From contig NZ_VIGX01000009.1 of NCBI RefSeq assembly GCF_007858475.1, forward strand, positions 93,002 to 157,001: 64,000 bases of DNA, given 5' to 3'. Shown one piece after another: positions 16,713 to 24,342 of this stretch (its first letter is position 1; each line of letters begins with the position of its first letter). The position numbers were made by a program, and so were the translations under genes. This DNA is from Tsukamurella conjunctivitidis. GTDB taxonomy: Bacteria; Actinomycetota; Actinomycetes; Mycobacteriales; Mycobacteriaceae. The notes under the pieces are model-generated. The model searched no databases and was not told the origin of the DNA. It saw only the letters and a list, made by a program, of their open reading frames with translations.

Positions 16713-19303
16713 CAGTGCCACGTTCGCTTCCCTTCAGGGTGGACCCGGTGCCGGGCGAAGCGATCGATTCCTGGCTCGAAGCGATCGCCTTCCGCGCCGA
16801 CTCAGCGTGGGGAGACCTTCTCGACGCAGTCGACATACCTGCGCCTGCAGGTCTTGGGTACCCGCCCTGGACGATCGCACTCAGCGAGGCCGAAGTAGCC
16901 AGCCTGTGTGCCGCCACGGGCAGCGACGTCGAATTTTCGATGATGACCCTCACCCGGTTCGACGGGACCGCGGTGCGCATCGACTCGCAGTCGCGGAGTT
17001 TGCGCCGCGAAGTGGCATGGACCCGCCGCACCGGATCCCGCTTCTGCCCGCACTGCCTCCGAAGCAACGGCGGCCGATGGAAGCTCGAATGGCGACTCGG
17101 CTGGGCGTTTGCCTGCACCGACCATCGTTGTTTGCTGTCCGACGAATGCCCTCGCTGCCATAGAATTCCACGCCGCCGCCCGCTCCCGGGCCACTGCACC
17201 CCGATCCCCGGCCGATGTGCATCGCCGGCGCAGGAAGGAGGCATTGGACGGGAGGCCCGACGGTGCGGCGCCGATCTCACGGCTGCCGAGGTCCTCGACC
17301 TTCCTGGTGCGCACCCCGCTCTTCGGGCACAGGCCCTCATCGATCGAATCATCGACGACGGAGTCGTGCGGTTCGGGGTCTACGCGCGCCTTCCACAGCC
17401 TGCGGCTTCTGTGCTTGCCGACATTCGCGCCATCGGCGGCCGAGTACTGTCCTACGCCACCGACGAAGAGCTCTTAGCGCGAGTGGGACCCGAACTGGCG
17501 GTTGAGTACCGGGCAGTCGATGAACAAGGTGGTGCACGATCCGGACAAGTCCGACAGAGCCGCACGAAGCCGGCCCTCGAAGCGCCAGCGAGAGCCGTCA
17601 CAGCTGCGATTGGCGTCAGTGCCGCGATCGACGTTCTGCACTGCTCGGACCTCGCAGCCGCAGCTGATCGCCTGCGATGGTTAGTGACCTCGGCCCGGGA
17701 GACAGGCCTCAGTGTTCAACCGACGAACATCGGCTGGGGGACGCGAATCTCACCAATCCTGACCGGTGTCCAGCTCGCCGCGCTATCCCCGATGCTCGAC
17801 CCGTCCGACCAACTTCGCTACCGCACTCACTCCGACCTTCCCACCTTGGTGACCAGTGGGCGCGCAGAGCTACTAGCGCGTCACACGCCGACGCAATTTT
17901 GGGCCGGAATCAGTTTGCCCTTCACGGTCCCGGCGGCGAGGCGCACAATGATGCGCCTGGCATTGTCTGCGGCCTTACAGTTGGTGGGCACTCGGTTGAA
18001 TCTGACGGCCGCTGGTCAGCAGGTCGGAGGTCACCTGGCTGGCCATGCCCTATCCCGATTCCTACAGATTCTGGAGTCCGATCAACACTGGAGCGATGTG
18101 TGCGCGGGTCTGACACGCGTTGCCGATTACGTTGTCGAGCGCGGCGTACCGATCGACTATCAGCGCCGACGGGCACTCGATTGCACCGGTTTGCTTCCGG
18201 ACGATGAGTGGAGGCAGATCTGCCACCGCACCGGAACGCCGTCACAGGGCGGCTCCGCCCGGGCGGCTGTTGTTCGGGCGTTTCTTCGCGAGGAGCTCAC
18301 AGGCGTCCCCACGGTTGACGGGTCCGCAGACTTGCTCGCTAAGATCGCCGCGTTTCCCCGCGATCTGACACCCGGCCTTCGGGACGAGCTGATCAACCAC
18401 GCACGGGTGTTCTTGGACGCCGCGGGCATCGATGAGGAACCAATTGCCTGGGAGCCGCCAATTGAGCTCCTCGCTGGTCTCGACCTCCCTGGCCCGCGAC
18501 CAGGACTGATCGACCGTGATCGCCTTCGAAAGCTCATCCGAGAACGCGACCTTCCCATCGGCGCCGCCGCCCGCGACCTCGGCACCACTGGCGAGGCGGT
18601 TCGCCTTGAGCTGATCGTCAATCCCCTCCCAGTCGATACCGGCCGCCGGAAGTACGCCAGCGCTCGAACGCAGCTCCCCCCGGAGGCTTTGACCCAGCTC
18701 TATCATCACGATCGCCTCACCTTGCGACAGATCGCTAACCGTATTGGAGTCAGTCGTCAGGTGATCCGTCGACTCCTCACCGAATACGAGATCCCGACGA
18801 TCCCCGCTACCGAGCGCGCGAAGATCATCATCGACCGCGACTGGCTCTACCAGCAATATGTCACCAACAGCAGGGCCCTCCCTGACATAGCCCGAGAACT
18901 GGGCATGAGCACGGCGAACCTGGCTCGGTGGGCGAACAAACACGAGATTCCGATGAGACCCCGCGGCGGACCCAGTCACACCGCGGCCCTCGACGCCGCG
19001 GCCGCCGCGAAAACGGTGCCGCCGATCTTGCGCACAGCTGTTGCGGCCCAGGGCGGGCGCGACCGACTGGAACGGGCGAAAGCAGCATCGCGATTCCCCA
19101 CGCTGACCGAGGCTGCACACGCGTTAGGAACCAGCCAGGCAACCCTCACGAACCAGTTTCTCCGGCTCGAACGCGAGACCGGCGGAGCTCTGTTCGACCG
19201 TGCCGAGCGCAATCGCCCTATGACCCTGACCGCCCACGGACGGAGGGTGATCGACGCCATTCGAAAGCTGGACGGAACTGCTAGCGAGTCTCCCGGTGGG
19301 TAA
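16709..19303 (+). CDS. tniQ: TniQ/TnsD-like target-site selector
   Basis: 864 residues from ATG 16709, overlapping tnsC by 4 bp. The N-terminal TniQ domain carries zinc-finger cysteines RFCPHC... and DECPRC (about 111-150). The long C-terminal part holds several predicted helix-turn-helix units: LRQIANRIGVSRQVIRRLL (about 670-690), LPDIARELGMSTANLARWA (about 725-745), and a last one resembling a LysR-type winged helix (LTEAAHALGTSQATL, near 805). This is TnsD-like architecture: the C-terminal part reads a fixed attachment sequence, here presumably the 3' end of dnaB. It is the only TniQ in the element. Confidence 0.9.
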   Translation: MTVPRSLPFRVDPVPGEAIDSWLEAIAFRADSAWGDLLDAVDIPAPAGLGYPPWTIALSEAEVASLCAATGSDVEFSMMTLTRFDGTAVRIDSQSRSLRREVAWTRRTGSRFCPHCLRSNGGRWKLEWRLGWAFACTDHRCLLSDECPRCHRIPRRRPLPGHCTPIPGRCASPAQEGGIGREARRCGADLTAAEVLDLPGAHPALRAQALIDRIIDDGVVRFGVYARLPQPAASVLADIRAIGGRVLSYATDEELLARVGPELAVEYRAVDEQGGARSGQVRQSRTKPALEAPARAVTAAIGVSAAIDVLHCSDLAAAADRLRWLVTSARETGLSVQPTNIGWGTRISPILTGVQLAALSPMLDPSDQLRYRTHSDLPTLVTSGRAELLARHTPTQFWAGISLPFTVPAARRTMMRLALSAALQLVGTRLNLTAAGQQVGGHLAGHALSRFLQILESDQHWSDVCAGLTRVADYVVERGVPIDYQRRRALDCTGLLPDDEWRQICHRTGTPSQGGSARAAVVRAFLREELTGVPTVDGSADLLAKIAAFPRDLTPGLRDELINHARVFLDAAGIDEEPIAWEPPIELLAGLDLPGPRPGLIDRDRLRKLIRERDLPIGAAARDLGTTGEAVRLELIVNPLPVDTGRRKYASARTQLPPEALTQLYHHDRLTLRQIANRIGVSRQVIRRLLTEYEIPTIPATERAKIIIDRDWLYQQYVTNSRALPDIARELGMSTANLARWANKHEIPMRPRGGPSHTAALDAAAAAKTVPPILRTAVAAQGGRDRLERAKAASRFPTLTEAAHALGTSQATLTNQFLRLERETGGALFDRAERNRPMTLTAHGRRVIDAIRKLDGTASESPGG

Positions 19304-19682
19304 AACGGTGCACCAAGTTCCTGAACCTGGCCTCTCAGGTGGTGAAGACGTGGTTCGGAATGCCCTAGCCTCCACGCACGTCGTCGCGTCGGTAGGGTCA
19401 GGAGCGAACCGCGATTCCACGTCCCGGAACCTGTCATGGTGAGGCTCTAGAATAGAGACAGCTAAGCCCGGCTCGTTTGCCGACGAACCGGGCTCAGCTG
19501 AACAACCGAATCACCACTCCGAGGGTTCGCCCCTCGATACCGTGACCGTTGCGAATGTCTTTGGATGACGCCTCCGATGGTAGACGGTGTGCGCGGGTTC
19601 GCCAAACACCGGAACGCTGGTGTGGGCGAGCGATGCGGACCTTGGCGTGGTGGCTCATCCACACTGCCTTGAGGAGGCACCG
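19304..19682. other. Intergenic region between transposition genes and cargo
   Basis: 379 bp with no convincing gene. It holds the tniQ terminator (19465-19494) and the leader of the TGT-like gene. Codon-like GTG frames upstream of 19683 exist but lack a ribosome site. Confidence 0.5.
19465..19494. terminator. Hairpin terminator after tniQ
   Basis: AGCCCGG..TCGT (19465-19476) pairs with ACGA..CCGGGCT (19483-19494), a 6-base loop between. It separates the transposition operon from the cargo. Confidence 0.65.
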
Positions 19683-20840
19683 TTGACCAACGACAGTCGC
19701 GACTCTGATCGCACAACCGATACCACCAGCACTGAACGGGCTGGAGGTGCCCGGCCCATCCAGGTCGGGCAGCACCGGCTCGAGGGCATGTCGACGGACC
19801 TGTTCGTTCAGGTCCCGACGACCTTGATCGACCCGACTCGCGCGCTGATCGCGTCGGAAGGTGTCGGCGCGGTCTACTCCGTGCCGTGGCAGTCCCGGAC
19901 CCACCGCTCCGCGGTGGCGAGGACCGCGGCGGATCAGACCCGCAAGAAGTGCCCCGAAGCAGCGTTGCTGCTCGACGCGAACCTCTACAGCGGCCGGCAG
20001 CGGAAGGTGGCGACGGCGGAGCCGACCCGCGACTGGATCACCGTGCAACGTAGCGCGGGCCTGACGTGGGCATTGACCGATTCCGGCTATGTGGCCAAGG
20101 GCGACACCGCTGGGCTGCGGACCACCCTGAAGACGGCGGCCCGCTTCGGTGGACAGGTGATTGCGGCGCTGCCGATCGCGAGCTGGTGGCTTTCGCACGC
20201 CGCCGATTCGCTCCGGTCTGAGATCAACGCGCACGGCATCCCCGTGGCGTTGATGGTCGAAGACACCGACGACCCGTTCGACCGGACCAACGTCGTGACC
20301 GGGCTGGTGCACGTCCTCACCGCAGATGTCCCGGTGCTGCTCCTGCGCAGTGACACGGCGGGGTTGGGGGCGCTGGCGTACGGCGCCGCAGGCGCGGCGA
20401 TGGGGTCATCGACCACCTACCGGCACATCTACCCCGACATCGGCGGGGGCGGCACCAGCGGGTCGGTGTCGTTCATCCTCCCGGAGCTTCTCGCGTACAC
20501 GTCGCTGACCGCGTTCGAGCGGCATTACCTCAAGGACAAGTCCCACGCCGCGTGGTGCTGCGACTGCGCACTCTGCGGTGGACGGGACCTGACCTGGATC
20601 CGCACGGCTGACATCCCGAAGGCAGCAGCGTTCTCGCATTCGGTCTCCGCGGTCGCGATGCTCGGTCGCGGTTTGGCCACCGCTATCGCCGCCCACAACG
20701 GCCCGCAGGCGTGGACGGCGATGTGCGAGGCCGCCCACGAGAGCAACATCGAGATCGAGAAGCTCACCGGCGGGGACTGGAAGCGCAAACGCGCCCTGTC
20801 CGCCTGGATCGGCGCTACGCCGGAGCCGGCTGCGGCGTGA
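19683..20840 (+). CDS. tRNA-guanine transglycosylase/DpdA-like protein (putative)
   Basis: 385 residues from TTG 19683, chosen because a strong GAGGAGG lies 5 bases upstream; a GTG at 19587 has none. The protein reads like a TIM barrel with an LLLDAN strand near residue 85, an MVEDTDDPFD segment, and a zinc motif C293-x-C295-x2-C298 followed by His319. That CxCxxC...H pattern is the signature of the TGT superfamily, whose members swap guanine for 7-deazaguanines in tRNA, or in DNA (DpdA). Overall similarity is weak, so substrate and reaction are unknown. It converges with the next gene, overlapping it by 26 bp. Confidence 0.5.
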   Translation: MTNDSRDSDRTTDTTSTERAGGARPIQVGQHRLEGMSTDLFVQVPTTLIDPTRALIASEGVGAVYSVPWQSRTHRSAVARTAADQTRKKCPEAALLLDANLYSGRQRKVATAEPTRDWITVQRSAGLTWALTDSGYVAKGDTAGLRTTLKTAARFGGQVIAALPIASWWLSHAADSLRSEINAHGIPVALMVEDTDDPFDRTNVVTGLVHVLTADVPVLLLRSDTAGLGALAYGAAGAAMGSSTTYRHIYPDIGGGGTSGSVSFILPELLAYTSLTAFERHYLKDKSHAAWCCDCALCGGRDLTWIRTADIPKAAAFSHSVSAVAMLGRGLATAIAAHNGPQAWTAMCEAAHESNIEIEKLTGGDWKRKRALSAWIGATPEPAAA

Positions 20841-21438
20841 TCGGCACCCCTGTCGCGAGGGCGTGAGCGAATAGCCGCTCCTCCCAGTACCGCACCGCGA
20901 CGATCCGCGGAGGATCGGCAACCTTCGATCCCCGCACCAGTAGTTCCTCGCCGGCGTGAGAGGTATGCACCACGCTCACGTCGGCGAGGTCCGCCGCCGT
21001 CAAGCTCAGCGCCGTGGGCCGCCGCTCGGTCAGCACCACGGTCTCGCCGAACCCGCGAAGCTCACTGGCGACATACAGGGCCCTCTTCCACTGCCCGGTG
21101 GCGACGAACCCGACGATGCTCAACGGCGCCGCCGGCGGCGCCCCCGCGCCCTCCGCCGGGCACATCTCCCACAGCTCGAGGACCTGCGCGTCGAGCATCG
21201 GTCCCGCCCCGGACGACATCCGTTCGGCGACGGTCGACGACCATCGGACCACCGGATACCCGCGAAGCCCCGACAGTTCGGTCCGCGGCAACACCGACAC
21301 CGAGCTATCGAGGACGAGCTCCGCAGCCGCGACCACGGCCGCGTCGACCAGATCCGCCGGCGCGACGGCAGGGACGTCGAACAGGGGGAGCTGACCCGCC
21401 TCTGCGTGGATTGACCGGGTACGTCGCCGCGCCGTCAC
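20815..21438 (-). CDS. Hypothetical protein coupled to AbrB-like gene
   Basis: 207 residues from GTG 21438, whose first bases overlap the stop of the AbrB-like gene, so the two are translated together. No membrane segment or recognised domain. A central part (SIVGFVATGQWKRALYVASELRGFGETVVLTERRPTA, positions about 105-140) looks like an alpha/beta fold. Because it follows a SpoVT/AbrB regulator it could be the effector half of a toxin-antitoxin-like pair or a partner of the TGT-like protein; neither is shown by the sequence. Confidence 0.6.
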   Translation of the reverse strand: MTARRRTRSIHAEAGQLPLFDVPAVAPADLVDAAVVAAAELVLDSSVSVLPRTELSGLRGYPVVRWSSTVAERMSSGAGPMLDAQVLELWEMCPAEGAGAPPAAPLSIVGFVATGQWKRALYVASELRGFGETVVLTERRPTALSLTAADLADVSVVHTSHAGEELLVRGSKVADPPRIVAVRYWEERLFAHALATGVPITPQPAPA

Positions 21439-21806
21439 TGGTCTTCCTCTCCCACGGGCGCGGGCTCCGGCGCGATGACCCGCGACGCGGCGAACAGATG
21501 AATGCGGTCCTCCAGGGCCAGGAACGCCACGACGCTCCCAATGTCCAGACCGACCGAGTCGAGGACCGCCGCCGGCAGCGCGATCTGTCGCGACGTCCGC
21601 AGCCGCCGCGGACGATCCGGGTTACCTCGTACGGACGGCTTCGTCCCGCGCGGGCCGCGAGTGGGAATGATCTCGACGATCCTCTGGTCGGCGACGACAC
21701 CGATCCGGACCCACGAAGGCTGCCGCACTCCGGATGCCTTCGCCACCTTCGCTGGGATGGTGATCCGGCGGAAGCTGTCGATCGTCCGGGGACCCGTGGG
21801 AAGCAT
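21435..21806 (-). CDS. AbrB/SpoVT-like DNA-binding protein
   Basis: 123 residues from ATG 21806. It appears to contain two swapped-hairpin-like halves: RRITIPAKVAKASGV near residue 15 and RQIALPAAVLDSVGLDIGSVVAFLALEDRIHLF in the second half, the pattern of AbrB/MazE-type barrels. Such proteins are transition-state regulators or antitoxins. Upstream, TAAAAT lies 7 bases before the ATG and no ribosome site is present, suggesting a leaderless mRNA. A 6-bp dyad (21807-21824) overlaps this and is a candidate autoregulatory operator. Confidence 0.65.
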   Translation of the reverse strand: MLPTGPRTIDSFRRITIPAKVAKASGVRQPSWVRIGVVADQRIVEIIPTRGPRGTKPSVRGNPDRPRRLRTSRQIALPAAVLDSVGLDIGSVVAFLALEDRIHLFAASRVIAPEPAPVGEEDQ

Positions 21807-21824
21807 ACTGCTGATTTTAGCAGT
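21807..21824. promoter_or_regulatory. Dyad and leaderless promoter of AbrB-like gene
   Basis: ACTGCT-N6-AGCAGT is a perfect dyad touching the start codon. On the minus strand it includes TAAAAT at -10 spacing from the ATG, with GTGACT 17 bp further upstream as a -35-like element. Confidence 0.5.
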
Positions 21825-21890
21825 CAAGGACCGAACAGTCACTGGTACTGCGGATTACAGCGCATGTTCCTCGTGCCGACCGCTGTCCCG

Positions 21891-22010
21891 CTAAGGCACG
21901 GAAGCGCCGTCGTCGAGGGCTTCGAGGACGGCGCGGAGGAACTCAGCCGCAGTGAGGGGGATGCCGCGTTCGCGGAGCTGTTGCTCTAGCTGCTGCTCGA
22001 TGTGGTCCAC
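21891..22010 (-). CDS. Small ORF or gene remnant, 39 residues
   Basis: A short frame from GTG 22010 encodes an amphipathic, coiled-coil-like peptide (VDHIEQQLEQQLRERGIPL, then TAAEFLRAVLEALDDGASVP). The frame stays open about 23 codons further upstream without a good start, so it may be the 3' remnant of a lost gene rather than a microprotein. Confidence 0.3.
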   Translation of the reverse strand: MDHIEQQLEQQLRERGIPLTAAEFLRAVLEALDDGASVP

Positions 22011-22110
22011 GCGTGTCGATCCTGCCGCAGGCGATCGTGCTGGTGCTGTGCCGGGGAGCCTCGCGACGGTGTCGTGCAGCCACTACCTGCGCGCGAGAGG
22101 CGCGTTCGCG

Positions 22111-22464
22111 CTAGCAGCACGTGGCCAGGACGGCCCGGAGCGCTTCAAGGGAGTCAGGTTCGGCCCGGTAGAAGACGTTGATCCCGCGCCGCTCGGAGCT
22201 GACGAGGCCGGCCTTCTTGAGCTGGCTCAGGTGGTGACTGACGGTCGCCGACGACAGGCCCACCGTGTCGGCGAGGTCGCCGGTGCTGATTTCGCCTGGA
22301 CGTGCGGCCATGAGGATCGAGATCAGCTGGATCCGGGCCGGGTCGGCGAGGGCCTTGAGGCGCAGGGCGAGCTCGAGTGCCGCGGCCTCGTCCATCACGC
22401 CGGCGGCCAGCGGAGCACAGCAGATCGGGGCGCTGATGTCGACGACGGGGAGCGTCTTGGGCAT
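22111..22464 (-). CDS. arsR: ArsR-family metalloregulator (Rv2640c-like)
   Basis: 117 residues from ATG 22464. Winged-helix repressor with recognition helix SSATVSHHLSQLKKAGLV; cysteines ICC near the N terminus and TCC at the C terminus are candidate arsenite/cadmium ligands. It is divergent from the cadI/arsI-like gene, exactly the pairing Rv2640c-Rv2641 of M. tuberculosis. The palindrome at 22486-22499 lies in the shared control region. Confidence 0.88.
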   Translation of the reverse strand: MPKTLPVVDISAPICCAPLAAGVMDEAAALELALRLKALADPARIQLISILMAARPGEISTGDLADTVGLSSATVSHHLSQLKKAGLVSSERRGINVFYRAEPDSLEALRAVLATCC

Positions 22465-22485
22465 ACGCTTCAATCTACCTACTCG

Positions 22486-22499
22486 TTGACATATGTCAA
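22486..22499. promoter_or_regulatory. ArsR operator-like palindrome
   Basis: TTGACATATGTCAA is a perfect 14-bp palindrome between the divergent arsR and cadI/arsI genes. It overlaps a TTGACA-type -35 element, so a bound repressor would block the promoter. Confidence 0.65.
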
Positions 22500-22559
22500 A
22501 GCGTGGTCTAGAACTGAACGAGCAACAGTTAGATGTATGTCGAAGCCTCGGAGGTTCTC

Positions 22560-23021
22560 ATGTCCCGCGTCCAGCTCGCCCTCAATGTCGATGACCTCGA
22601 TCAGTCGATCGCGTTCTACACCAAGCTGTTCGGCACGGGCCCGGCGAAGGTCAAGCCCGGTTACGCCAACTTCGCCGTCGCCGACCCGGCGCTCAAGCTG
22701 GTCCTGCTGGAGAACCCCGGCCAGGGCGGCAGCATCAACCATCTCGGCGTCGAGGTGGACTCCAGCGACAAGGTGCACGCTGAGATCGCCCGCCTCACCG
22801 AGGAGCAGCTGTTCACCGAGGAGGAGATCGGCGCCACCTGTTGCTTCGCCACCCAGGACAAGGTCTGGGTCACCGCCCCCGACGCCGAGCGTTGGGAGGT
22901 CTACACCGTCCTCGCTGACGCCGAGACCTTCGACGGCGGACACACTCCGGCGACGACAGCCGAGGACTCCGAAGCGACGCCGGCCGCGTGCTGCACCCCT
23001 GCGGCGGCGAACTGCTGCTAG
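22560..23021 (+). CDS. cadI: ArsI/CadI-family metal-inducible dioxygenase fold protein
   Basis: 153 residues from ATG 22560 (ribosome site GGAGG). One vicinal-oxygen-chelate domain (about 1-120) with His61 and Glu113 as likely iron ligands and the vicinal pair Cys94-Cys95. ArsI enzymes with this set cleave the carbon-arsenic bond of trivalent methyl- and aryl-arsenicals. M. tuberculosis CadI (Rv2641) is the cadmium-induced relative. A C-terminal tail bearing ACC and NCC adds metal-binding cysteines. Confidence 0.85.
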   Translation: MSRVQLALNVDDLDQSIAFYTKLFGTGPAKVKPGYANFAVADPALKLVLLENPGQGGSINHLGVEVDSSDKVHAEIARLTEEQLFTEEEIGATCCFATQDKVWVTAPDAERWEVYTVLADAETFDGGHTPATTAEDSEATPAACCTPAAANCC

Positions 23022-23032
23022 TCCGCCCTCGA

Positions 23033-23068
23033 TCGATGGCCGTCACCGCTTCGGGTGGCGGCCATCGA
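23033..23068. terminator. Hairpin terminator after cadI
   Basis: TCGATGGCCG at 23033-23042 pairs with CGGCCATCGA at 23059-23068, with CACC/GGTG inside the arms. It lies 12 bp after the stop codon. Confidence 0.7.
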
Positions 23069-23189
23069 CGCGGTTACCAGAGAGCGCTGGCGCGAAACGC
23101 AGTAGCGGGCCGCACTGCGCTGTACCGGCTGGTTCTCGCGGTCGGCGTCCCCCTGGGCGGAGGCTGCGCTGGAGGAGAGGCATCTGCGG

Positions 23190-23645
23190 TTAGGCGCAGT
23201 CGCGTGGGTGGAATCCCTCGATGCGGTCGATCGGGGTAAAGACAGGGCAACCGACTTGGTCGTTTCGGTTGAGGATCACGTTCGATGCCGCCATCACTTC
23301 GCAGGCTGCGAGCCCGCGGCTAGCGGCGAGCAGCATGGAAAGCCCGTAGAACGTTGCTGCCGCCGGCGGGGTGAGCGCGAAGAACGCGAAGAAGACCAGC
23401 GTGTTAGTGGCCATGGCCCACGCGCCTGTGACCCGCAGTGGTGCCGAATCACGACCCCGAAGTACAACCGCGAGGGTGATCGCGGCAGGGACCAGTGCGA
23501 CCGCGATGATGAGGTCGATTGTGGAAGGTCCGATGATGATCCCGGCTCCCACGAAAGCGGCACCGATCACTGTCCGGGCGGCGGTGCCCCATCGGCCGAT
23601 CTCTCTTGTCCTGCGTGCGAGGGGCGATTTCACTGTGTTGGTCAT
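23190..23645 (-). CDS. Small membrane protein of the mer operon
   Basis: 151 residues from ATG 23645, overlapping the merB stop (ATGA). Four hydrophobic segments (about 20-40, 42-62, 70-90, 93-112), then a soluble tail with VGCPVFTP and a final Cys. I do not recognise the family with certainty; by position it could be a mercury uptake protein standing in for MerT, or a membrane sensor. It is the last gene of merA-merB-membrane protein. Confidence 0.6.
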   Translation of the reverse strand: MTNTVKSPLARRTREIGRWGTAARTVIGAAFVGAGIIIGPSTIDLIIAVALVPAAITLAVVLRGRDSAPLRVTGAWAMATNTLVFFAFFALTPPAAATFYGLSMLLAASRGLAACEVMAASNVILNRNDQVGCPVFTPIDRIEGFHPRDCA

Positions 23646-24304
23646 TGGGCGGTTCCTTCGTGCTGATCCGGCGAGCAGCATCCGGCCTGTCGGGCTGTGT
23701 CCGGGCTGATGAGCGCTTGTTCAGCGAGAGCTTTCCCGAGGGCGTGCGCGTGGGTGATGTCGAGGAGTTGGTTGCCGGGATTTTCGCGCGTCCACGTTTG
23801 GGCATCGTGTGGGGAGGCGAAGAAGTGCACTTGGTTGCAGAACGACGTTCGAAGCGAGCTGAGGTCATCGGGGTCGACGAGCGATAGCACTGCGGTGTCG
23901 GGTTCGATGCTGGTCACGGTGTCTGCCGTGACAGAGATTCTGATCGTTTGACCGCTCGCGGGTGAGGTCGACTCGATGGTGGCTGACTGGTTTAGGAGTG
24001 TGGGGAAGATCAGGGTGTCGAGTGCGCACCACGTGAACAGTTCGTGACCTGCGACGGTGAACCGATGCGGGGTCGGACGGAGGGTCAGTCCTTGCCCGAC
24101 TATTTGGTCGCGATCGTCGTATTCGGTGTCGGAAACGGATTGGAGTCGTTCCCGTACATCGGGTTCCGACAGTCCGGCCGCAGCTGCTAAGTCCTCTACG
24201 CTGACGGGGTTTCCCTTGGAGAGGAGCCTGAGTAGGGGAACCAGGACTGCCGGATCGAGGCCGGACCCCTCGGGGGTGATGAGTCGATCGAGTGGATTGG
24301 TCAT
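23642..24304 (-). CDS. merB: Organomercurial lyase MerB
   Basis: 220 residues from ATG 24304. Cleaves the C-Hg bond of methyl- and phenylmercury and hands Hg(II) to MerA. The catalytic triad is present: Cys93 and Asp96 in TWCALDTLIF and Cys156 in SFCNQVHFF, matching C96/D99/C159 of the R831b enzyme. N-terminal winged-helix part as in the family. 38 bp downstream of merA. Confidence 0.95.
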   Translation of the reverse strand: MTNPLDRLITPEGSGLDPAVLVPLLRLLSKGNPVSVEDLAAAAGLSEPDVRERLQSVSDTEYDDRDQIVGQGLTLRPTPHRFTVAGHELFTWCALDTLIFPTLLNQSATIESTSPASGQTIRISVTADTVTSIEPDTAVLSLVDPDDLSSLRTSFCNQVHFFASPHDAQTWTRENPGNQLLDITHAHALGKALAEQALISPDTARQAGCCSPDQHEGTAQ

Positions 24305-24342
24305 TGTCTGGGACTTCGCTTGCGGATCGGTGGAATCAGGAA

